A stretch of DNA of 64,000 nucleotides, taken from assembly GCF_025263565.1 (NCBI RefSeq), contig NZ_CP079868.1:62001-126000 (forward strand), in the 5' to 3' direction. The notes under the pieces were generated by a model, which had not been told where the DNA came from, did no database searches, and saw only the letters and a program-made list of their open reading frames with translations. Position numbers and translations under genes: made by a program. Source of the DNA: Mycobacterium sp. SMC-8 (GTDB lineage: Bacteria > Actinomycetota > Actinomycetes > Mycobacteriales > Mycobacteriaceae). Below are positions 37,545 through 46,633 of this stretch, piece by piece. Positions within the stretch are counted from its first letter, which is position 1. Every line of letters begins with the position of its first letter.

Positions 37545-39416
37545 TCAGCTCGCCGATGTCCCCGGCTTCGTGGCCCAGACGATCAATTCGGCGACCACCT
37601 TTTGCATGGACGGCAACTCGACTCCTGCGAGATCGAGGGTTCGGACCAGGGACCGGACTCCGGTTGTCGTCGTGAGCGGCAATCCGTAGTGGGTCTCGCC
37701 GTAGGTCTTCCAGTCAGCAGAGTCGGAAGGTCCCAGACCTTCGGCTGCACGGCATTCGTCGCGCAATTCGTGCCAGCCAGGAAAAGAGCTTTGGAGATGG
37801 TCCTGTATCGCACCAGTCGGAAGTACGAATAGCAGATCGTCTTCGGGCACGCCGAATAAATCTGGCGTCGGCAGCCCTCGATCCTGAAATCTGTTGACAA
37901 GTCTGACGAGCTTGACTTCCTCGCTCGACCGCTTTCTGTTGGACCGATCCCAGATCGTGTCGGTGCGGGTGCTATCAGTCAATATGCCGACCTTGATGCC
38001 GAGACGGGCGGTGAACTCGCCGTCGATCAACCCCTCGAGGTTCTTGGTTCCATGAATCGGAATCAGTAGGACACCGGCAGCGTCGAGTTGGGAGCCGGCG
38101 TATTCGTCAAGCATTGCTTCGTCGAGCGGGCCCTCCACGAACAGCACAGCTTTGTGCAGCGACAGCGCAGATGCGGGATGTAGACCGACCTCCTCGGCTA
38201 GTTCAAGCAGTACGGGAGTTGTTGCACTCGACAGGGTGCGGACACGGGTGCGTAGAAGAGTCTCGGTGTCCCCGGTGTATTCGTTCGCCCACGTCTCGAC
38301 GCCACGGCTGACTTGGACGAGCCGAACTTCGTCCCCGGCTGCTCGCAGAAACTCCTCATGGTGTGACGCCGCGACGACCTGCATCCCGCAGCCCACCATC
38401 CTCTGGCACCACCGCACAACGCTGGCCACCGCGGACGGGTGCAGGTGAGCTTCGGGTTCATCGACGAACAACACGTTTCCGGACAGTTTTCTGTCCCGGC
38501 CTCCTCCAAGCTCGGTGAGCTGGCCGTCATCCTCCATAAGATGCAAGGCGACCTGGACCGCGATGGACGACCAGCGTGAAGCGCCGCGTCCGAGATCGTT
38601 GAGGGGGCGTGGAACCCCTCCTCGTTCCTTGTACTTCAAACTCACCCTGGGTGGGTCGGTCCAGTTCTTGGACACGTCGACGTCGACCTCGAACGCGCCG
38701 TCGAGGAAGTCGGGGAGCAGGTCAGTGGCCAGGATCGCCAGTTGGTTGAGGCGGTACCGGACATCGGGACGGACCCGCCACGCGACGATGGGCTCGGCGT
38801 GGTCGACGGGCTCGAGAAGGAGCGGACCGTAGCCAGTGTTGGTGAGCTCGGCCACCGCTGAAGTCACCCATTCGTCGACGTTGCCGAAGTCCCAGCCAAG
38901 GAAGAGGGGACGTACCCGCGGATTGCTGCCGACCAGGCGGGTCCGTTCTCCGACAACATGGATCTCGTCGAGGTCGTCGTCGACGATCATCCCGTGCGCT
39001 TCTACGGTTGCCCAGTAATTGTGTAGGTCGACGAACCACAGTTCTTGTTCCCAGTCGGGATTGGGCAGACTGTCGTTGTCCCCCGTGCTTGCGAAGCACA
39101 CCTGGTCGGGCGGAAGCTTCTGGAGCCGAAGGTAGCCCTCATCGACGTCCGCCGGGATCAATGAGAGGACTGCATCATCGAACGCCAGGCCTCGCTCCAA
39201 GTCGACGTAGACCGCCCCGTAGCCGCCGTCGTCCCCGCGGAGGTCGCGAATCCGTGGACTCCCATCGAGGAAGAGCTGCGGCGCAAGCACGCTGTAAATC
39301 GCTTCGAGCAGGTAGGTCTTACCTACATTGTTCTTCCCGAACAGCACGGTGAACGGGCCGACGTCGAACTCTTGGGTCGGAACCGTCCGGTAACCGTTGA
39401 GGTAGATCCTGGACAT
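37545..39416 (-). CDS. OLD-family ATPase with TOPRIM nuclease domain
   Basis: 623 aa from ATG 39416, where homology begins ('MSRIYLNGYR'). Walker A GKNNVGKT (27-34), ABC-like signature 'LGRGASRW' (275-282), Walker B and catalytic Glu in 'VLFVDEPEAHLHP' (DE 319-320), and an H-loop-like 'VVAASHHEEF'. The C-terminal TOPRIM domain starts 'AVLFVEGPLDEAMLDEY' (E428) with 'VGILTDSTRTD' as the acidic pair. OLD nucleases include phage P2 Old and Gabija GajA. No UvrD helicase (GajB) is present, so this is not Gabija. It is divergent, with almost no spacing, from the nuclease at 39445, forming a compact cluster. Confidence 0.85.
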   Translation of the reverse strand: MSRIYLNGYRTVPTQEFDVGPFTVLFGKNNVGKTYLLEAIYSVLAPQLFLDGSPRIRDLRGDDGGYGAVYVDLERGLAFDDAVLSLIPADVDEGYLRLQKLPPDQVCFASTGDNDSLPNPDWEQELWFVDLHNYWATVEAHGMIVDDDLDEIHVVGERTRLVGSNPRVRPLFLGWDFGNVDEWVTSAVAELTNTGYGPLLLEPVDHAEPIVAWRVRPDVRYRLNQLAILATDLLPDFLDGAFEVDVDVSKNWTDPPRVSLKYKERGGVPRPLNDLGRGASRWSSIAVQVALHLMEDDGQLTELGGGRDRKLSGNVLFVDEPEAHLHPSAVASVVRWCQRMVGCGMQVVAASHHEEFLRAAGDEVRLVQVSRGVETWANEYTGDTETLLRTRVRTLSSATTPVLLELAEEVGLHPASALSLHKAVLFVEGPLDEAMLDEYAGSQLDAAGVLLIPIHGTKNLEGLIDGEFTARLGIKVGILTDSTRTDTIWDRSNRKRSSEEVKLVRLVNRFQDRGLPTPDLFGVPEDDLLFVLPTGAIQDHLQSSFPGWHELRDECRAAEGLGPSDSADWKTYGETHYGLPLTTTTGVRSLVRTLDLAGVELPSMQKVVAELIVWATKPGTSAS

Positions 39417-39444
39417 GCGCACAGCCGAAAACCTACCGCCAGCG

Positions 39445-40266
39445 ATGGTGCCGCAGAATGGCATCCTCGATGCCGTGGATAGTGATGTGGTGTCAGTGCG
39501 ACTCGTCGAGTGGAACGTCGCGATGTCCCTCCACAGAAAGGCCGGCCTCCTCGCGTCGCTCAATCCGACGGTCGCCGTTCTGCCTGAATCCGCGTGCACC
39601 GACAAGACGAGGCCGGCGCTGGAGGAGGTAGGCGCGACCTCGATGCAGTGGATTGGCGGAAACCCGAATAAGGGACTCTCCGTCGTGGTTTTTGGGGGCT
39701 GGCAACTGCGTATCGACGACAGCTTCGACCCCGGGTATCAGTGGGTCATGCCAGTCCACTTGACCGGACCGGCACACGTTCGACTGCTCGCGGTCTGGGA
39801 TATGAACCACCGGGGAAACGGCCACCAGTCGGCGAGGCGGTACGGGGCATGTCGCGCGTCGATGGGGCATTACCAAGAGTTCCTGAGCGGCGCCGCTGAC
39901 CTGGTCTTGATCAGCGGGGACTTCAACAACTCGGTCCGCTGGGACGCCCCTACTAAGAGCGCAAAATTCGGTGACTTCATGGACCAGCTCGAAACCCGCG
40001 GGTTCGTCAGCGCCTACCACTACCACCGCACATCCGAGCGGGGTAACGAGCCGGACCCGACGCTATGGTGGACCAGAAGCATCAACCGGCCGTACCACAT
40101 CGACTACACCTTCGTATCCCGGCCCGAGTCGATCCAAGCCGTCACCGTGGGAACGCATGTCGACTGGATCGCCTACAGCGATCACAGCCCTATGACACTC
40201 GATCTGCGCATTCCGGCCCGGCACCAAGTGGCATCCGAGAACGAGATCCGCGAGCCCGGAAGCTGA
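39445..40266 (+). CDS. Endonuclease/exonuclease/phosphatase (EEP) family protein
   Basis: About 273 aa. Start uncertain: ATG 39445 is used, and GTGs at 39487-39496 are alternatives closer to the domain. EEP core motifs: 'VRLVEWNVAMSL' (Asn of motif I), 'LLAVWDMNHRGNGHQ', 'VLISGDFNNSVRWD' (GDFN), 'YHIDYTFVSRPE' (IDY), 'YSDHSPMTLDLRI' (SDH). All catalytic positions of a metal-dependent DNase I/ExoIII-like enzyme are present. No signal peptide. It is divergent from the OLD gene and followed by the PD-(D/E)XK protein, so the three nucleases may act together. Confidence 0.8.
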   Translation: MVPQNGILDAVDSDVVSVRLVEWNVAMSLHRKAGLLASLNPTVAVLPESACTDKTRPALEEVGATSMQWIGGNPNKGLSVVVFGGWQLRIDDSFDPGYQWVMPVHLTGPAHVRLLAVWDMNHRGNGHQSARRYGACRASMGHYQEFLSGAADLVLISGDFNNSVRWDAPTKSAKFGDFMDQLETRGFVSAYHYHRTSERGNEPDPTLWWTRSINRPYHIDYTFVSRPESIQAVTVGTHVDWIAYSDHSPMTLDLRIPARHQVASENEIREPGS

Positions 40267-40447
40267 GTCTGAGCGATAAGCCTGACGAGCCGTGATCTGC
40301 GTCGCGATGAACCGCTCCGACGGGAGCCTCAGCACCAGGCCGCTGCGGAACTGTCAGACGCATCTGGCATCGTCCTTCGGCAGGTCAGCATTCCGAGAAG
40401 GGATCTCTAGTTTGACGTCAGCGCAGCCGCGCCGGAGTTACTGCCAG

Positions 40448-42448
40448 ATGGAGGGGCGTTCCGCGGAATGGGGCATCGCCTTCGAACGCAATGAGCGTGT
40501 ACCGCACGGACGAGCGCTCCTGGTCTGTGATGCCCGCGCGGCCTGCATCATGACTTCCCATGCCACCGCGGAACGGCTGCACTACCGCGAGGACACCGCG
40601 GCGCTCTGGATTGCGATGTCGTGGGCCAAGGCGGGCCAGCCCGTGCTGGTTGGACTGCCTGCGTTCGGCGGCGACCCGCGAGACGCCCAGTCGTTGCCGC
40701 GCGAGCTGCGCGACCTCGGAGAAACCGCCGCTACGCTTGCCACGTCCTTTCGCCCACCCGACCCCTGGGGTGAAGACGAAGACTATGGCGAAGACGGCGA
40801 TCATGACGAGGACGACGACGACGAGGACGACGACGAGGAGTACGAGGAAACCCACTATCAGTGGTTCATGCAGGAGCAGGCTCGAGGAGTCCGCTGGCTC
40901 AGTACTTTCCGAACGGCTCTGATTCGCGAATTGGTCACGCGATCGGCAGCCAACGCAGACCGCCCCTCCCGCGCCGAGATGAAAGCCACGCGCCAAGGGC
41001 GATTCGCGTTCGTGAAGAACGCAGCAGGCGGACAGCTCGGCAAAGTCCAACAGGCAGTGCGACTTCCGCCCGGCAAGAAGGTCCGCGATTACGACAAACC
41101 TGACTATGTGGACGTCCTGGTGCTTGCCTGCGAGCACGACCGACCCGCGGCCGTCGCCGCCTTCGAGAAGGTCGGAATCACCCTACCGTTCGACCCCGCC
41201 CCCGGATGGCTGGACGCCGTGGTGGAGCCTGGCGTACATGGGCAGCTCGACATCACTTGGCGAGGCACAGTACGGGGCGTGTCGATCAAATTGGAGCTTG
41301 CGACCCTCCACATCTATACGGGAAGGCTCGCGGTTGCCGCAGCGGAGCTGTCTGAACCCATAGACATACTTCTGCGCCGCAGCGGTTTCCACGTCAACGA
41401 GGTTCAGGCAGCGCTGTTCCCGAGGTACGCCGATGATCTCTATGGGATGGAACTGGACAGCCTGACCACACTGATGCACGATGCCGTCCACAGCGGTCCG
41501 CTCATCGACACAGTTGAGGCGACAACTTCGGCACGCCCACGACCGCTGCTGGACCCCAACAGCTTCGAGTCGCTGCACCGGCGCAATCGACGCCGGCAGA
41601 ACCGCAGGCTCCGATCAGCCGCGAGATCGCTGCTGCCGGCACCGTGGGCGCAGGAGATCGAGGCCGTTTGGCGCCCCGGCCTGCCTACCGGCGCAGCGGT
41701 CGGCGGCGAACTACCCACGATCGACAAGATCGCACCCGGAACCGGAATGCGGCAAGTGTCCTGCCGACTGTGCGACGCGACAGTCGTCCAGCGCACCCCC
41801 GACACCCACGTCTACTGTCACGACTGCTGCACCGACGCTCGTGAGGGCCTCTTCTACGACCGCGGGTTCGACGAACCCTGGGTGGCAGCCGCCGTGTGGT
41901 CGTTGAGAACGCTCGCAGAAATCGAGTTCGGCGGCCCGCCAGCCAAACCGCAACTGGCCCAGTTGCCCGAGTACGGGCCGCAATCTGACCTGCTCATGCT
42001 GTGCCGCATGCTGACCGCCAGAGTGCATCACACCGAACTCGGTGCGGAGCGAAAGAGTTACGCGTGGACCGACTGGCTGTCGCAGGCCCAGCTGCTGACT
42101 GATGGTGTTCGTACCGGCCGCGGAGTCACCGTCGTCGCAAAAGACGGGCACCTGTGTAGGTCGCTACTGGAGCGGCAGGTCGACGACTTCTTCCACGACC
42201 ACGAGGTGGCTCACGAACCTGAACCGCACTATCCGTTCGACGCGAGAGACAATCCGAACGGCTATCGCGCAGACTGGAGACTCAGCGACGGAACATTCGT
42301 TGAGGCGCTCGGGTTCCCGAACGATCCGGCGTACATGGCGAAGGCCAACCGAAAGATGAAGCTGGCGGCGCGCTACAACATCCCAGTGGTAACTCTCACG
42401 CACGCGGATACTTCCAACCTCCCTGGAATATTCAGCAAGTGGCTTTGA
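40448..42448 (+). CDS. Large protein with acidic linker, zinc ribbon and C-terminal PD-(D/E)XK (Vsr/DUF559-like) nuclease domain
   Basis: About 666 aa from ATG 40448; upstream in-frame sequence does not look protein-like. Residues about 108-135 are almost all Asp/Glu. A zinc-binding pattern 'CRLCDAT...YCHDCC' lies near 445-467. The C-terminal ~90 residues read as a restriction-endonuclease-like fold: 'LLERQVDDFFHDHEVAHEPE', 'YRADWRLSDGTFVEALGF' (D and E of the active site), 'AYMAKANRKMKLAARYNIPV'. The N-terminal half matches nothing that I know. It lies about 180 bp downstream of the EEP gene on the same strand. Inferred to be a DNA-targeting effector of the OLD/EEP cluster. Confidence 0.65.
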   Translation: MEGRSAEWGIAFERNERVPHGRALLVCDARAACIMTSHATAERLHYREDTAALWIAMSWAKAGQPVLVGLPAFGGDPRDAQSLPRELRDLGETAATLATSFRPPDPWGEDEDYGEDGDHDEDDDDEDDDEEYEETHYQWFMQEQARGVRWLSTFRTALIRELVTRSAANADRPSRAEMKATRQGRFAFVKNAAGGQLGKVQQAVRLPPGKKVRDYDKPDYVDVLVLACEHDRPAAVAAFEKVGITLPFDPAPGWLDAVVEPGVHGQLDITWRGTVRGVSIKLELATLHIYTGRLAVAAAELSEPIDILLRRSGFHVNEVQAALFPRYADDLYGMELDSLTTLMHDAVHSGPLIDTVEATTSARPRPLLDPNSFESLHRRNRRRQNRRLRSAARSLLPAPWAQEIEAVWRPGLPTGAAVGGELPTIDKIAPGTGMRQVSCRLCDATVVQRTPDTHVYCHDCCTDAREGLFYDRGFDEPWVAAAVWSLRTLAEIEFGGPPAKPQLAQLPEYGPQSDLLMLCRMLTARVHHTELGAERKSYAWTDWLSQAQLLTDGVRTGRGVTVVAKDGHLCRSLLERQVDDFFHDHEVAHEPEPHYPFDARDNPNGYRADWRLSDGTFVEALGFPNDPAYMAKANRKMKLAARYNIPVVTLTHADTSNLPGIFSKWL

Positions 42449-42644
42449 CAGGTGCTGCGACTCGGTGAACTGCTCGGGGCAGCATCGGCGCCGCCGGCTG
42501 GGGTTCCGGGTCAAGAACTACCGGTGCCAGCGGTTGCAGCATCGATAAGACGTGAGGAATGTCAATCACGACGACGGGTCTGCTGCTCGAATAGGTGACA
42601 TCTGAGTTGGCTTGCCCACAGGGGCGAGCTGGAAGGATGTCCTT

Positions 42645-42936
42645 GTGCCCAGGCCCTACCCCCGTGAGTTCCGCGACGATGTTGTGCGGGTCGCTCGCAA
42701 CCGCGATGACGGTGTGACGATCGAGCAGATCGCCAACGATTTCGGTGTACACCCGATGACGTTGCATAAGTGGATGCGCCAAGCCGATATCGACGAAGGC
42801 GCCAAGCCCGGCAAGAGCACTGGTGAGTCCGGTGAGCTGCGTGAGGCGCGGCGTCGGATCAAGTTGTTGGAGCAGGAGAATGAGGTCCTGCGCCGGGCCA
42901 CGGCGTATCTGTCGCAGGCCAATCTGCCGGGAAAAG
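42645..42936 (+). pseudogene. IS3-family orfA, cut at its 3' end by IS110
   Basis: GTG 42645 is preceded by GGAAGGATG. HTH 'VTIEQIANDFGVHPMTLHKW' and helix 'EARRRIKLLEQENEVLRRAT' are present. The natural 3' end, with its likely frameshift run GGGAAAAGG, is interrupted at about 42936, so no OrfAB fusion can form. Confidence 0.78.
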
Positions 42937-42956
42937 GACGCTTCTATGGGTCCCTG

Positions 42957-44003
42957 TCAAGCTGCGGCTTGCAGATGCCGAAACACTGATCGGCAGACGT
43001 AGCGTTTGAGGCAGCGTCGCGTTTCGCGGGTGGACATGCCTTCCGCGGTGCGCCGGGCAACGTAAGCGCGGGTAGTAGGGTCGCTGGTCATTCGGGTGCG
43101 GACGATGATGTCGAAGGCGCGGTTGAGTTGGCGGTCCCCGGCGCGGGAAAGTCGGTGCCGTGTGGTGTTTCCTGATGACGCTGGAATTGGCGCCACGCCG
43201 CCCAGGGCGGCGAACGCCGCTTCTGAGCGGATGCGCCCGCGGTGGGAATAGGCGCAGATGATGATGGCAGCGGTGACTGGTCCGACTCCGGAGAGCTCTT
43301 GGAGGCCGGGGGCCGCATGGGCGGCCAGGGCGCGCAGTTGCTGGTGATTGTCCTGCAGTTGTGTGGTGTGTTCCAGGACCGCTTTCGCCAGTCGACGCGC
43401 TTCTCGACGTGCCACTACATGGTTGCTCATGGCGGCTTGCTTCTGGTTGATCCGCCAGACAGCGATTGCTCGGATCTGGTTGTCGTGCAGCGGTTTGCGC
43501 GCATCAACTCCGAGGTCGACTGTTCGCAGCAGGGCAGTCAATGCGTTGCGGTTCGCGGTGCGCTGTTGATCGAGAATCCTGCGTGCTGCCAACAGAATCC
43601 GAAGATCTTCAAGCTCTGCGCCTCGACGGGGAGCCGGTATGCGGTCACGTTCGATGCCCAGTACCGAGCGTGCCGCGAGCTCAGCGTCGATGACATCCGA
43701 CTTGCCCGCGCGGTCGCGGCGCCGGCCAACCGGGCGCGATTCAGTGACCTCGATGCCGGCAGTCCCTAGTGCCGCGGTAATCCCTGCGCCGTAGGAACTG
43801 GTGCCTTCGACCGCGGCCAGGACGCTCATCGCTGGGGTATGTCGGTGGATCCAGGACAGCGCCCGGCTGTGCCCGGGGTTGGTGTTCGGGAAGGTGGCGC
43901 CAGCGACGACCGCGCCGGTGCGCGAGTCGATGACGCAGAAGGTGTGGGTACGGGCGTGAGTGTCGATACCCACAATCCGTTCGAAGGCTTCGGCGACGAT
44001 CAT
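42957..44003 (-). CDS. IS110-family DEDD recombinase
   Basis: 348 aa from ATG 44003, which has GAGAGGAAC upstream. The RuvC-like DEDD residues are readable: D14 in 'VGIDTHARTHTF', E66 in 'AAVEGTSSYG', D103 and D106 in 'GKSDVIDAELAAR'. The C-terminal transposase_20 domain has 'LQELSGVGPVTAAIIICAYS' and the Ser-containing 'PIPASSGNTTRHRLSRAGDR', where the catalytic serine is expected. The gene is intact. IS110 enzymes are guided by a bridge RNA from the element's non-coding end. This copy landed inside an IS3 element. Confidence 0.92.
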   Translation of the reverse strand: MIVAEAFERIVGIDTHARTHTFCVIDSRTGAVVAGATFPNTNPGHSRALSWIHRHTPAMSVLAAVEGTSSYGAGITAALGTAGIEVTESRPVGRRRDRAGKSDVIDAELAARSVLGIERDRIPAPRRGAELEDLRILLAARRILDQQRTANRNALTALLRTVDLGVDARKPLHDNQIRAIAVWRINQKQAAMSNHVVARREARRLAKAVLEHTTQLQDNHQQLRALAAHAAPGLQELSGVGPVTAAIIICAYSHRGRIRSEAAFAALGGVAPIPASSGNTTRHRLSRAGDRQLNRAFDIIVRTRMTSDPTTRAYVARRTAEGMSTRETRRCLKRYVCRSVFRHLQAAA

Positions 44004-44260
44004 TTTTTGTTCCTCTCGGGTCGAGTGCTGCATGGATTGCTCGGCCGCCGAGGGTCGTTCGGAGTCACAACTGTAATGAGTCACACCCAACGGGCGGACA
44101 GGCTTCTAATCAGGACACCCGTACGCAGAGGCCGAACCTGACTCGTTCTCGGACGTGTCCTTTTCCAGACACCACGTGCGTGGGTCCGCTCTACCGAGAG
44201 TCACGAGCAACGAGCCAGGTCCAGCTTCTCAGCCAGCCGCGGGCCGGCCACACTCATTAC
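44004..44260 (-). ncRNA. Predicted bridge-RNA region of the IS110 element
   Basis: 257 bp of non-coding sequence upstream of the recombinase within the element. In IS110-group elements with this layout, this end encodes the bridge RNA whose two loops pair with target and donor DNA. I infer it from position only; loops were not modelled. Confidence 0.4.
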
Positions 44261-45132
44261 AGATCTACCCGCTCGTAAGTGAGCTCGCCGCCGATGGGAT
44301 CCCCGTCGCGGTGACGTGCCGGGTTCTCAAGCTCGCTCGCCAGCCGTACTACCGCTGGCGGGCCAATCCCATTACCGACGCGGAGGTTATCGAGGCCTAT
44401 CGCGCCAATGCCCTTTTCGACGCGCACAACGACGACCCGGAGTTCGGCTACCGCTATCTGGTCGAGGAGGCCCGCGAGGCCGGCGAGTCGATGGCTGAGC
44501 GCACCGGCTGGCGGATCTGCTCGCAGCATCGGTTGTGGAGCGTGTTCGGCAAGAAGCGCGGTAAGAACGGCAAGGTCGGTCCGCCGGTACATGATGATCT
44601 TGTCGAGCGCGACTTCACCGCTGGTGGTCCAAATCAGCTGTGGCTCAGCGATATCACTGAGCATCGCACCGATGAGGGCAAGCTCTATCTCTGTGCGATC
44701 AAGGACGTGTTCTCCAACCGCATCGTCGGGTACTCGATCGACTCCCGGATGAAGTCCCGGCTGGCCACTACAGCGCTCAGTAGTGCGGTGGCACGCCGCG
44801 GTGAGGTGGCCGGTTGCATTCTGCACTCCGACCGCGGATCTCAGTTCAGGTCAAGACGATTCGTCCACGCCCTCAGCCGTTACGAAATGGTCGGATCGAT
44901 GGGCCGCGTCGGAGCGGCCGGCGACAACGCGGCCATGGAGAGCTTCTTCGCGCTACTGCAGAAGAACGTGCTCGATCGCCGCCGCTGGAGCACCCGAGAA
45001 GAGCTGCGGATCGCGATCGTCACCTGGATCGAACGGACCTACCATCGACGCCGGCGCCAAGCCGGACTCGGGCGGTTGACCCCGATCGAATTCGAAGCGA
45101 TTATGACCACACCGGCCAGTCAGGCCGCGTGA
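44260..45132 (+). pseudogene. IS3-family orfB, separated from orfA by IS110
   Basis: From 'IYPLVSELAADGIPVAVTCR' on, the product is a complete OrfB: HTH_21, DDE first Asp in 'QLWLSDITEHRTDEGKLYL', second in 'ILHSDRGSQFRSRRFVHAL', Glu in 'NAAMESFFALLQKNVLDRR'. It needs fusion with orfA, which lies 1.3 kb upstream across IS110. The core is undamaged, but the element is disabled. Confidence 0.82.
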
Positions 45133-45178
45133 CCGAAACTGTCACCTGATCGTGCAGCAGACCCGACCTTTGTGCCGG

Positions 45179-46633
45179 TCAAGTGGCGTCGCCGAGATGA
45201 TTGACCTGCGAGCATCGTTCGACGAGTGCGCTCAGTCGTGGGTGGTTGAGCAGAGCGTCGAGAACCTTGGCCTCGGGAACACCGAGTTCCTCCAAGGCAA
45301 CCAGATAGGTCACGAGGTGAACCGACTCGGCGACCGGATGAAGTTGAAAGCTGTCACTGTGCGGGCGCCACGCATGGGTTCCGCCATGTGCAACGTGGTT
45401 GCGTGCCCACACCGCCCAGCTTGCCCAATGAGCGACGTCGAGGCCGAGTGCCGCCTGAACGTCAGAGGCGAGCCTGTCGTGCAGTGCCTGCAGTCGGGTG
45501 TTCAACGTGACGTTGCTTCCGCCGCCGAGGCACCAGCGGTGGAAGCCCTCGGCTGCAGCCAACGCCTGGCTCACGTACTCCTCGACGATGCGTGATGAAT
45601 GTCCGCAGAGGCCCACGACGACGCTCCATGCATAGCTTGACTGGAGACTGTCGGTGAAGCGTTGCCGCGTCTGAAGGTATGCCTCGAGTGTGACATCGGC
45701 GAGGGTGAACACGATGGCCGTCGGCTTGTGCGGATCATCGGGACGAGCAGTTCGGCCGGTATGCATCAGCAGGGAGATACTGTCATCGCTGGCGGTCTGA
45801 AGAGAGATCTTTGAGGTACCGCAGGACTCGAATGTAGCCAGTTGAACGAGGTCGTCGACGGCTGGCTTCCGATCCGCGAAGTCGGCCACCGACCCAGGTA
45901 CTTTGTCCGGCAGCTCAATACAGGCGTGAGCACTGATCTGTAGAAGAACCTGTGGGCCGCTGCGGAGGTTGGTCGTCATCATGTCGAGCTTCAGGCCCGG
46001 CATGGCCTCTGTCGCTGGACTTATCCATGGTCGCGTCGCGGTGGTTGCGATCGCATACGACGCGTCTGAGGTGTCAGCTCGCGCGTACTCAGCTCGGTAA
46101 CCGCCGATGACAGGGAGAATGTACGGGGTCAACAGTGTGCCGTCGGGCTGCTTTTCACCCGGATTTTCAAGTTCCAGTCCTTCGATTGTGGCCCACTGCG
46201 GTGCGCAGAACCTACCGTCGTCGGTGAGGTAGTAAAGCTCATCGATGGTGATGGTGGCTTTGACCAATGCCGGTTCCTGCGGGCTGATGATGTGCGCCCC
46301 GACGCACATCCACGAGGAATGCCAGAACTCTTCACGCACTGCGCCGTCAAAGCCTGCGGTGTGACTGCCCCGCTGAGCGTCCCAGACAGAAATCTGTTTT
46401 CCAGCAACTGTTTCACCGTAGACGGTCCCCGGCCGCACGTCGCCAACGAAGTTAGTAGCGACCCGTCCGCCGGTCGGATTCCGGCGGAACTCGGGTCCCG
46501 GAGAGAAACCGCCGATCAGCTCCAGGGTTGCACCGTTGTCCGGTTCCCAGGTCAGCACTCCCGGCACACGGTTGCTGTGATCCTCGGGGAGGTAGAACCA
46601 ACCCGTGATCCGTTGCGGCTCAGACTGTCTCAT
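45179..46633 (-). CDS. apeA: ApeA-like anti-phage HEPN protein
   Basis: 484 aa. The N-terminal segment 'RITGWFYLPEDHSNRVPGVL' followed by 'LELIGGF' is the typical start of ApeA NTD1 proteins, and the C-terminal HEPN domain carries the RNase motif RNHVAH (411-416, R-x4-H). ApeA-family proteins are single-gene or near-single-gene defence systems in which the HEPN RNase is thought to arrest infected cells. Its ATG overlaps the 3' end of the upstream gene by 14 bp, so the two are co-translated. The RNase motif is intact. Assignment is by sequence pattern, without alignment. Confidence 0.75.
   Translation of the reverse strand: MRQSEPQRITGWFYLPEDHSNRVPGVLTWEPDNGATLELIGGFSPGPEFRRNPTGGRVATNFVGDVRPGTVYGETVAGKQISVWDAQRGSHTAGFDGAVREEFWHSSWMCVGAHIISPQEPALVKATITIDELYYLTDDGRFCAPQWATIEGLELENPGEKQPDGTLLTPYILPVIGGYRAEYARADTSDASYAIATTATRPWISPATEAMPGLKLDMMTTNLRSGPQVLLQISAHACIELPDKVPGSVADFADRKPAVDDLVQLATFESCGTSKISLQTASDDSISLLMHTGRTARPDDPHKPTAIVFTLADVTLEAYLQTRQRFTDSLQSSYAWSVVVGLCGHSSRIVEEYVSQALAAAEGFHRWCLGGGSNVTLNTRLQALHDRLASDVQAALGLDVAHWASWAVWARNHVAHGGTHAWRPHSDSFQLHPVAESVHLVTYLVALEELGVPEAKVLDALLNHPRLSALVERCSQVNHLGDAT

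Larger units (their letters stand above)
42936..44260 (-). mobile_element. IS110-family element (about 1.3 kb)
   Basis: Borders are inferred from where the IS3 reading '...LPGK' (to about 42935) resumes as 'IYPLVSELAADG' (from about 44261). No terminal repeats are apparent, as expected for IS110. The long non-coding stretch lies 5' of the recombinase gene, the IS621-like layout. Confidence 0.78.
42576..45164 (+). mobile_element. IS3-family element no. 2, split by IS110
   Basis: Terminal repeats GGGTCTGCTGCTCGA (from 42576) and, on the other strand, GGGTCTGCTGCACGA (from 45164). The 3-bp target duplication GAC lies at 42573-42575 and 45165-45167. An IS110 element is inserted at the orfA/orfB junction. 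Confidence 0.88.

Noticed and set aside
37545..39416. Gabija defence system
   Set aside because: The OLD protein resembles GajA in layout, but no UvrD-like GajB helicase is adjacent.
40800..40850. GAC/GAG-rich run as a microsatellite in non-coding DNA
   Set aside because: It encodes the acidic Asp/Glu segment within the long open frame at 40448-42448, so it is treated as a protein feature.
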